A stretch of 64,000 nt of DNA, taken from positions 21,246 through 85,245 of the forward strand of contig CAKORY010000004.1 of the NCBI GenBank assembly GCA_934101795.1. Reading direction: 5' to 3'. Both the position numbers and the translations under genes were made by a program. The stretch comes from an uncultured Bacilli bacterium (GTDB lineage Bacteria > Bacillota_I > Bacilli_A > RF39 > UBA660). The notes beneath the pieces are model-generated. The model saw only the letters and a list, made by a program, of their open reading frames with translations. It was not told the DNA's origin and made no database searches. The first letter of the stretch is position 1, and each line of letters opens with the position of its first letter. Of the stretch, positions 9,279 through 14,775 are shown piece by piece.

Positions 9279-9292
9279 TATATAACTGCTAA
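9265..9292 (-). promoter_or_regulatory. Second, imperfect CIRCE-like element
   Basis: TTAGCACTT (9265-9273) and AACTGCTAA (9284-9292) form a CIRCE-like inverted repeat with one arm mismatch and a 10-base instead of 9-base spacer. It overlaps the -35 box of the hrcA promoter and could add repression. It may also be a decayed copy. Confidence 0.5.
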
Positions 9293-9304
9293 TTTTTGTA
9301 AAAT

Positions 9305-9333
9305 TTGACAAGATTAGTAAAATGTGATAATAT
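9305..9333 (+). promoter_or_regulatory. Promoter of the 9359 gene
   Basis: TTGACA (9305-9310), 17 bases, TAATAT (9328-9333). It is divergent from the hrcA promoter and only about 12 bases from the upstream CIRCE-like half-site. Confidence 0.7.
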
Positions 9334-9358
9334 ATTGCTAATTAAAGGGGGAAAATAT

Positions 9359-9781
9359 ATGGAAACACACGTTTATACTGTCGATGCTATAAATTCTGGT
9401 GATACTACTTATATAAGTAGTGATAATTTAAGAATAATAATGGAACTTGAAAATATTAAAATAGTACAAGAACCTAAACCATTTAGAAAGTTAGTTTCTG
9501 AATTATGGGCTGACTCTATTATGAAAGGCTCATATCCGCAAAATGATCCAGACGCTATTATGATTAAAACAGAAAATGCAACATTTTATTATGATGCTAA
9601 GAAAATTATTAAAAATCAACATTGGATATTATTATACTTAAATCAATTACATGTTTTGGATCCTCAACTACTTGCTGATGGAACTAGATGGACAGAACTA
9701 AAACAGCCAATAGAACTTTTAATGTCTATGGGTAATGCTGTTGTTGAATGCATACAAAAAAATAATAAAATAGTAAGGTAA
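9359..9781 (+). CDS. Conserved-looking hypothetical protein
   Basis: A 140-residue soluble protein begins METHVYTVDAINSGDTTYISS. The ATG at 9359 is preceded by a strong AAAGGGGG ribosome site; an in-frame ATG-less extension to 9305 would cover the promoter. It has no transmembrane segment or signal peptide and I recognise no domain. The composition is mixed alpha/beta, with a Trp-containing central part (LVSELWADSIMKG, QHWILLYLNQLHVLD). It is monocistronic, with its own promoter and a long bidirectional terminator. Divergence from hrcA at a CIRCE-like site might link it to heat stress, but that is speculative. Confidence 0.8.
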   Translation: METHVYTVDAINSGDTTYISSDNLRIIMELENIKIVQEPKPFRKLVSELWADSIMKGSYPQNDPDAIMIKTENATFYYDAKKIIKNQHWILLYLNQLHVLDPQLLADGTRWTELKQPIELLMSMGNAVVECIQKNNKIVR

Positions 9782-9800
9782 ATTGCCTTGCTATTTTATT
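9764..9800. terminator. Bidirectional terminator
   Basis: A roughly 15-bp stem (arms 9764-9778 and 9786-9800, one G-U pair) with A/T tracts on both sides lies between two convergent genes and overlaps both stop codons or their flanks. Confidence 0.85.
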
Positions 9801-11011
9801 ATGTTGTCAAGAGCCTTTAAAACTGCTATTTTGCCATATTCATAAGTAAGTCCACCTTGTAAATAAGCTATATATGGACTTCTAAGAGGACCATCACATG
9901 ATATTTCAATTGATGAACCTTGGGTAAATGAACCTGATGCCATTATTATTTCATCATCATATCCTGGCATATTTGTTGGTACTGGTGTGCTACTTGCATC
10001 TATAGCACTTCCATTTTGAATACCTTCCACAAACTTAATTAGTTTTTCTCTACTTCCAAACTTTATAGTTTCAACTATATCACATCTTTCTTCATTCCAT
10101 TTTGGTGATACATCATATCCTAAATTTTCCAGTAAGTATGATGCAAGTACTACAGTTTTTAAGCTACATGCAACTACTGATGGTGCCATATATAAACCTT
10201 GCAAGAAACTTTTATTAGCACCTAAACTTGGTCCAACTTCATCTGCTTCTCCAGGAACATTTAATCTTTCACTACATAAATATACTAAATTCTCTTTACC
10301 TACGATATATGCACCATTACTTGCTATACCAGCACCTAAATTTTTAATTAACGAACCAACACATATATCAGCACCAACTTCCGTAGGTTCTTTACTACTT
10401 ACAAATTCACAATAGCAATTGTCTACCATAACTATTATATCTTTATCAATACTTTTAATTAATTTAATAACTTTTTCTAATGCATCAATGCTTATACTTT
10501 TTCTAGTGCTATATCCAATAGATCTTTGAACTTCAATAAGCTTTACTTTGTTATTATTTAAAAACTCTTCAATTTCTTTATAATTAAAATCATCATTCTC
10601 TAAATCTATTTGTTCATACTTAATACCAAATGATTTCAAACTACTTTTATTATCATTAAAGCCAATTACAGAATCTAATGTATCATAAGGCCTACCTGTG
10701 ATAGATAAAAGTGTATCACCTGGTCTTAAAAGAGCAAATAAAGCAGTACTTATAGCATGTGTACCAGATATAAATTGATTCCTAACTAAAGCTTTTTCAC
10801 ATTTAAATACATCAGCGTATACTTTTTCTATTATATCTCTTCCATAGTCACCATAACCATATCCAGTTGTACTATTAAAACAAGCTTCATTTACGTTTTC
10901 TTTCCAAAAAGCACTTATTACTTTCCTACTATTATAAAAACATACATCATCTATTTTACTATATACATCTTTTAATACAATTTCAGCATTTTTTACATCT
11001 TCAATATTCAT
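9791..11011 (-). CDS. PLP-dependent lyase, aluminium-resistance/methionine gamma-lyase-like family (YnbB-like)
   Basis: This 406-residue protein matches the COG4100-type PLP enzymes annotated as aluminium resistance protein or methionine gamma-lyase family. Family features seen are TTGYGYGDYGRDIIEKVYADVF near the N-terminus, VRNQFISGTHAISTALFALLRPGD (cofactor pocket), ITGRPYDTLDSVIG, IMVDNCYCEFV (the Asp that contacts the pyridine nitrogen), and VGSLIKNLGAGIASNGAYIVG, with the likely Schiff-base Lys. It resembles Cys/Met-metabolism enzymes such as cystathionine beta-lyase; the true substrate is not known. It overlaps the stop of the upstream dehydrogenase by 4 bases, so the two form an operon. 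Confidence 0.88.
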   Translation of the reverse strand: MNIEDVKNAEIVLKDVYSKIDDVCFYNSRKVISAFWKENVNEACFNSTTGYGYGDYGRDIIEKVYADVFKCEKALVRNQFISGTHAISTALFALLRPGDTLLSITGRPYDTLDSVIGFNDNKSSLKSFGIKYEQIDLENDDFNYKEIEEFLNNNKVKLIEVQRSIGYSTRKSISIDALEKVIKLIKSIDKDIIVMVDNCYCEFVSSKEPTEVGADICVGSLIKNLGAGIASNGAYIVGKENLVYLCSERLNVPGEADEVGPSLGANKSFLQGLYMAPSVVACSLKTVVLASYLLENLGYDVSPKWNEERCDIVETIKFGSREKLIKFVEGIQNGSAIDASSTPVPTNMPGYDDEIIMASGSFTQGSSIEISCDGPLRSPYIAYLQGGLTYEYGKIAVLKALDNIIK

Positions 11012-11724
11012 TTTATACCTCCATCTATTTTTAACACTGTATCATTTATATAACTATTACTTGCAAGAAAATATATAGCATCAGCAATCTCTTCTTTACA
11101 TGCAAATCTTCTAAGTAATATTTTACTTGTTTCTTCATTTTTAAAAGTACTATCTATATTACTTGTCATATCTGTGTCTATCCATCCTGGTGCTATGCTA
11201 TTTACTCTAATGTTTGGGGCATAATTTTTTGCAAAGTTATGAGTTAAACTTACTATACCAGCTTTAGATGCATCATAATCAATACTTTCTATATAACTTC
11301 CATTATAGATATTATTGCTTGCTACATTTATAATACTACCTTTATTCATTATTAACTTGACATATTTACATGTTAAAAATACACTAAGTAGATTATTTTC
11401 TATTACTTCCATAAATTCTTTACTTGTTTTATCATTTAAACTATTATCTTTACTTATGCCAGCATTATTTACTAAACAATCAATATTACCTATATTATTT
11501 TTTATTTTATTAAATAAACCTTTTACTTCATCTTCTTTAGACACATCACATTTATAAACATAGGCCTTTACTTTATAAGTATTTTCTATATATTCTTTTA
11601 AATCTTCGGCACACCTTTTACTTGAATGATAATTTATAATAGTATTATATCCTTTACTTGCAAAATACTCTATAACTGATGCACCTAGTCCTCGGGAGGA
11701 ACCTGTTACTAATACTGTTTTCAT
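11008..11724 (-). CDS. Short-chain dehydrogenase/reductase (FabG-like)
   Basis: This is a 238-residue classical SDR. It shows the nucleotide-binding motif TGSSRGLG near the N-terminus, NNAG (CLVNNAGIS), the catalytic Ser in SIINVASNN, the YxxxK pair in YDASKAG, and the PGWIDTDM loop. The closest functional analogues are 3-oxoacyl-ACP reductases, but substrate specificity is open. I use the ATG at 11724, which has GGTGAAG upstream; the frame extends to 11766 but enters the upstream terminator. It is coupled by a 4-base overlap to the PLP lyase and far from any fatty-acid synthesis cluster, which argues for a specialised reductase. Confidence 0.88.
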   Translation of the reverse strand: MKTVLVTGSSRGLGASVIEYFASKGYNTIINYHSSKRCAEDLKEYIENTYKVKAYVYKCDVSKEDEVKGLFNKIKNNIGNIDCLVNNAGISKDNSLNDKTSKEFMEVIENNLLSVFLTCKYVKLIMNKGSIINVASNNIYNGSYIESIDYDASKAGIVSLTHNFAKNYAPNIRVNSIAPGWIDTDMTSNIDSTFKNEETSKILLRRFACKEEIADAIYFLASNSYINDTVLKIDGGIK

Positions 11725-11764
11725 ATTTTCTTCACCACGCTTATATATTACACTAATTTTAGGC

Positions 11765-11793
11765 AAAATAAAAGAGCTTTTGCTCTTTTATTT
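11765..11793 (-). terminator. Terminator after the DUF4176 gene
   Basis: A perfect 12-bp stem (AAATAAAAGAGC/GCTCTTTTATTT, loop TTTT, arms 11766-11777 and 11782-11793) lies at the end of the DUF4176 gene. The stem's AT-rich ends supply the U tract. Confidence 0.85.
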
Positions 11794-12186
11794 AATTATT
11801 ACTCCATTTTCATCAAATTCATAATGTGGTAATACAAAATCTTCTTTTTTATTACTATTATCTAATTTATCTAGTTCTATATTTTTACTTTCTATATATT
11901 TTGTATCACTATTAATAATTTCACTATCTATATCATTTAATCCATTTGTAAGCTTAGTATATTCTTCTGTTTTATAGCCTTCGAATAATACATCTTTAAT
12001 ATCTTTTTGATTAAATGAACAATAACTACTTTTAATCATTACTCCTTCTGGATATGCACAACCTGAATAATCATATATTTCTAAGTCATTTGCATATTCT
12101 ACAGAGTAATAACCAGTTATCATTATTGATTTATTATTATTTCTAAGCTTTACTACACTACCAATTGGTAAATATCTTTTATTCAT
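11788..12186 (-). CDS. DUF4176-like protein
   Basis: A 132-residue soluble protein. The first 75 residues (RYLPIGSVVKLRNNNKSIMITGYY..., DYSGCAYPEGVMIKSSYCSFNQKDIKDVLFEGY) fit the DUF4176 pattern, a small beta-rich domain usually found near type VII secretion (ESX/LXG) genes in Firmicutes. An acidic, low-complexity tail follows. No type VII component or LXG toxin is seen nearby, so it may be an orphan accessory gene. It has its own terminator and precedes the SDR gene on the same strand. Confidence 0.7.
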   Translation of the reverse strand: MNKRYLPIGSVVKLRNNNKSIMITGYYSVEYANDLEIYDYSGCAYPEGVMIKSSYCSFNQKDIKDVLFEGYKTEEYTKLTNGLNDIDSEIINSDTKYIESKNIELDKLDNSNKKEDFVLPHYEFDENGVIIK

Positions 12187-12233
12187 GTTAGTCCCTTTCT
12201 ACTCTATTAATGACTTTGTCCTTCCCTGAAGTA

Positions 12234-13826
12234 TCAGTTTACTCTGATTGGATCAGTAGCAGTCCCACTTCCTGATTCATATGTTATGGAAGCTTTGAGA
12301 TTGAAAACTGGTCTCACCGCACGCCCAACGCTTGCATTACCGTTGTCCACGCTACCAGCATCATTCACAAGTAACGCATTAGAGGCACCGTCCGCTTCAC
12401 GGGAAATAGTCCATTCCTGAAGTCCCATATGCATCCAATTGACACTTGTTGCTACTCTATAATCTTTTGTTACATCACTATTATATCCTAATAATGTCCA
12501 CTTATCTTGTGGCACTGCATACATATAGTCGCTTAAATACATTGCTCCTATTTTTGCACTATATTCTGTTGTATTATCTGTTGTATTTGTTGTTATGGGA
12601 TTATTTATTTCATTTTTATATGTTGTTTTGGCTGGTTGGATTTCTATATTTTCCCATGTGTTTCCGCCAACCTTCCATGTTGTTGTATCTATTTTTTTTG
12701 CCCATTCTGCTCCTATTTTAGTTATGAAATTTGTATTTAAATTTGTTTTATTTAACAAACTTGTACTCCATGTATTTGAACCTTTCCCACTATTTATACT
12801 TGTATTATTTTTATAATTCCATGAATATCCTGCTATATTGGCTAAATTGTTGCCTTTATAATCTGAATTACTCCAATTATTTGTAGATGCAATAGTAGTA
12901 TATTTATCATTATAATCTCCATCTGTACCTAATAATGCACTTGTTGCATAATCTGCTTTGATTAGTTTTACTCTTTGTTCAGTTTGATTTTCTCCAACTT
13001 TATTATCAAATACTCCAATTATTCTATATAGATTATCTTCTGGACATGGACTTTCTGTTGAACCAAAACATACATAATTATTTACTTGATCACTTGCTCC
13101 AGCATATCTGTATGAATTATCCTCTGCTCCATTTGTTAGGCTTGCATCATGGTAATAAATACTATTTTCACCTTGGGTTCCTGTATATAGTGATTTTACA
13201 TAATCTGCTAAAGTTGGATCTGCTTCTCTTTCATAAGACTTAACTGCAACTCCTGCTGCAAATGTTGTGTTTTGATATTCTGTTGCTTTTTCATCTACAA
13301 ATAGGTATAAATCATAAGTTGCACTACCTTTGTATGGAACTTTATTATTATAAAGTTTAAATATATTACCATAAGTACCAGATAAGCCAGCATTAAGTTC
13401 TGTTTTTTCTGCATCAGTAAAATTATCTGCATCATCTAAAGAACTTGTAAGTGTACCTTCCACTAAAGCTTCTTTAGAACCTTTTTCAGTTATAATATAA
13501 TGAATATTTGAAGCTGACAAAGTATTAGTGTTTAGTGTTGCTAAATAAAGATTAAAACCTACATAAGTATCACAATAACTAGTAACTGTAAAAGTATATG
13601 GAGTCGTTTGTAATCCTTTGTTTCTACTCATAGGATAACTATTAGTTAGTTTTATTGAAGTGGTTCCTTCTAATTTTATTTTAGCACAGCTTGATAAACT
13701 AACTTCAGTTATATTTCCACCTTGATCTATTGGTTTCATAAAAGCCGTTGTAATACTTACAGAAAGTACCACTACTATTAAAACTGCTAGTACACTTAAT
13801 ATAATAATTCTGGTTTTTTTACTCAT
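12234..13826 (-). CDS. Secreted, membrane-anchored lectin-like surface protein
   Basis: This 530-residue protein starts with a Lys/Arg-rich tip and one transmembrane or signal segment (IIILSVLAVLIVVVLSVSITTAF). An extracytoplasmic beta-rich region of about 160 residues follows. The C-terminal domain (from about residue 208) begins DYVKSLYTGTQGENSIYYHD and contains SYRYAGASDQVNNYVCFGS, LYRIIGVF and the ending VRPVFNLKASITYESGSGT. The 42211-43881 protein shares this domain, and the 40581-41423 prepilin shares it more distantly. The EWTISR...VRPVFNL block resembles lectin-type ligand-binding folds of gut Firmicutes surface proteins, so binding to host, polysaccharide or bacterial surfaces is inferred. 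It has its own promoter and an AAAGGAG ribosome site. Its last 200 bases are much richer in G+C than the rest. Confidence 0.82.
   Translation of the reverse strand: MSKKTRIIILSVLAVLIVVVLSVSITTAFMKPIDQGGNITEVSLSSCAKIKLEGTTSIKLTNSYPMSRNKGLQTTPYTFTVTSYCDTYVGFNLYLATLNTNTLSASNIHYIITEKGSKEALVEGTLTSSLDDADNFTDAEKTELNAGLSGTYGNIFKLYNNKVPYKGSATYDLYLFVDEKATEYQNTTFAAGVAVKSYEREADPTLADYVKSLYTGTQGENSIYYHDASLTNGAEDNSYRYAGASDQVNNYVCFGSTESPCPEDNLYRIIGVFDNKVGENQTEQRVKLIKADYATSALLGTDGDYNDKYTTIASTNNWSNSDYKGNNLANIAGYSWNYKNNTSINSGKGSNTWSTSLLNKTNLNTNFITKIGAEWAKKIDTTTWKVGGNTWENIEIQPAKTTYKNEINNPITTNTTDNTTEYSAKIGAMYLSDYMYAVPQDKWTLLGYNSDVTKDYRVATSVNWMHMGLQEWTISREADGASNALLVNDAGSVDNGNASVGRAVRPVFNLKASITYESGSGTATDPIRVN
12241..12420 (-). 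other. GC-rich 3' cassette of the surface protein gene
   Basis: These 180 bases contain 87 G or C (48% by direct count), in contrast to the visibly AT-rich remainder of the gene. They encode the EWTISREADG...VRPVFNLKAS block, the most divergent part against the paralogue at 42.2-43.9 kb. The jump at a homologous position in both paralogues suggests cassette exchange or recent import. Confidence 0.7.
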
Positions 13827-13855
13827 AAGAAAAATCTCCTTTATTCTATATATAA

Positions 13856-13884
13856 ATTATATAAAAAAAATTAAATTTGTTCAA
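13856..13884 (-). promoter_or_regulatory. Promoter of the lectin-like surface protein gene
   Basis: On the minus strand: TTGAAC (13884-13879), 17 bases, TATAAT (13861-13856), ending 29 bases before the start codon with a good Shine-Dalgarno site between. Confidence 0.8.
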
Positions 13885-13914
13885 GTGTTTAATGATAATA
13901 AATTTTAAAAATAA

Positions 13915-13947
13915 AGAAAAAGATCTTAAAAATTTAATTAAGATCTT
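13915..13947 (-). terminator. Terminator of the type III toxin gene
   Basis: A perfect 10-bp inverted repeat (AAGATCTTAA/TTAAGATCTT, arms 13920-13929 and 13938-13947) overlaps the toxin stop codon and is followed on the minus strand by TTTCTTTATTTTT. Confidence 0.8.
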
Positions 13948-14413
13948 CTTTTAGTTCATCTAACATCATTTGTTTTAATTTATCTATGTCAGGAAAAAAT
14001 AAATTTATTCCACGCTTCTTATAACCTAATAATTGTTTAAAATTATTTGTTATTTCCTTTTTTAGGTCAGATCCAACAAATAAAGGCATGTTACTCACAG
14101 TATGAACATGGTCTATATATTTTTCTAAAGTTGGAAATGCATTTTGAAATAATATTACTGCATCGGCATCAGCAATTTTTCTTATCCAAATAGTATTACA
14201 AAAACCATACTTTAAAATTTTATTATTAATTATTTTTTGATATTTACTTACTTTTGAACTTATAGGAATGAACCATAAAATATCACCATCTTTTATAGTA
14301 AAATATGTTGGCCTTTTTTTACCTCTTTCGTGATTTACCATTAGTTTATCATCATTCACGTGATAAAAATACTCATCTTTAATATGATATAAATATCCAG
14401 TTTTTATTTTCAT
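13934..14413 (-). CDS. Type III toxin-antitoxin endoribonuclease toxin, ToxN/CptN-like
   Basis: The 159-residue protein looks like the ToxN/AbiQ superfamily, closest in pattern to CptN/TenpN: an N-terminal beta segment (KTGYLYHIKDEYFYHV), the HERGKKRPTYFTI strand, then WFIPISSKVSKYQKI, the family's hallmark stretch. These toxins cut RNA and are held inactive by pseudoknots of their own repeat RNA. Context is the strongest evidence: directly upstream are a terminator, four pseudoknot-forming repeats and a strong promoter, exactly the order of toxI-toxN loci. The ribosome site is AGGTGAGGTG. The gene would be expressed by leak through the terminator, or from a weaker promoter at 14441-14469. 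Known systems act in phage defence or plasmid/locus maintenance. Confidence 0.85.
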   Translation of the reverse strand: MKIKTGYLYHIKDEYFYHVNDDKLMVNHERGKKRPTYFTIKDGDILWFIPISSKVSKYQKIINNKILKYGFCNTIWIRKIADADAVILFQNAFPTLEKYIDHVHTVSNMPLFVGSDLKKEITNNFKQLLGYKKRGINLFFPDIDKLKQMMLDELKEDLN

Positions 14414-14440
14414 AATTTATTCACCTCACCTGATATTTGC

Positions 14441-14469
14441 ATTATAACATAAGCCACAATAAAACTCAA
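14441..14469 (-). promoter_or_regulatory. Possible toxin promoter with its -35 inside the terminator stem
   Basis: On the minus strand: TTGAGT (14469-14464), 17 bases, TATAAT (14446-14441). The -35 box lies in the terminator arm. Spacing and -10 are perfect, but the overlap with a hairpin makes it uncertain. Confidence 0.4.
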
Positions 14470-14490
14470 GCATTTAACTTGAGTTTTTAA
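14458..14490 (-). terminator. Terminator between antitoxin RNA and toxin
   Basis: A perfect 10-bp stem (AAAACTCAAG/CTTGAGTTTT, arms 14461-14470 and 14478-14487, 7-base loop) followed by U-rich sequence on the minus strand. In type III systems this partial terminator sets the excess of RNA over toxin. Confidence 0.9.
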
Positions 14491-14698
14491 CATTTTCGAC
14501 CGGGATCATTTATTAGTCGCACCACCCGGAAGCGAAAAACATTGTCGACCGGACTCACTTGATACCCCGCACCATCCGGAAGCGGAAAACATTTTCGCTG
14601 GGATAATTTATTAGTCGCATCTCCCAGAAGCGACCTCTATTTCGCATTTGGAATAATTTATATCCCGCACCATCCAAGAGCGGCACATTCTCTAATGC
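14488..14698 (-). ncRNA. Type III antitoxin RNA (ToxI/CptI-like)
   Basis: Transcription from the promoter at 14705-14733 should start near 14698 and run through four tandem pseudoknot repeats to the terminator. In the transcript each repeat has the order: arm P1 5' (CCGC or TCGC), arm P2 5' (a G-rich run), P1 3' (GCGG or GCGA), P2 3' (a C-rich run). P1 pairs CCGC/GCGG in repeats 1 and 3, and TCGC/GCGA in 2 and 4. P2 pairs TTGGA/TCCAA, CTGGGA/TCCCAG, CCGGA/TCCGG and CCGGG/CCCGG. Every change is compensated, so the interleaved pairing (an H-type pseudoknot) is supported by covariation within this sequence. The ends of the RNA are inferred. Confidence 0.88.
14495..14690 (-). repeat. Four tandem repeats of 48-50 bases (antitoxin units)
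   Basis: P1 5' arms begin at 14683, 14633, 14585 and 14535, giving periods of 50, 48 and 50 bases. Shared sequence besides the arms includes GATGGTGCG/GGTGGTGCG and AATAAATTAT-like linkers. The units differ mainly by paired changes in the two stems. The block is clearly richer in G+C than the flanking DNA. Confidence 0.92.
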
Positions 14699-14704
14699 AA
14701 TTTA

Positions 14705-14733
14705 AATATACCACACTTTAACGCAATTGTCAA
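14705..14733 (-). promoter_or_regulatory. Promoter of the antitoxin RNA
   Basis: On the minus strand: TTGACA (14733-14728), 17 bases, TATATT (14710-14705). A near-consensus promoter directly upstream of the repeats fits the high antitoxin expression these systems need. Confidence 0.88.
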
Positions 14734-14775
14734 ATGAAATATTTTATATTTATAGTATATTCTTTTCTTAATAAA

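Noticed and set aside
12241..12420. Diversity-generating retroelement variable region in the surface genes
   Set aside because: The 3' location, lectin-like fold and NNC-rich codons fit, but no reverse transcriptase, template repeat or accessory gene is in the window. The two paralogues also differ at third positions as C/T changes, not only where a template A would be. It could still exist elsewhere in the genome.
14495..14690. CRISPR array
   Set aside because: The units are contiguous, differ by compensatory stem changes and have no constant repeat with unique spacers. No cas gene is present.
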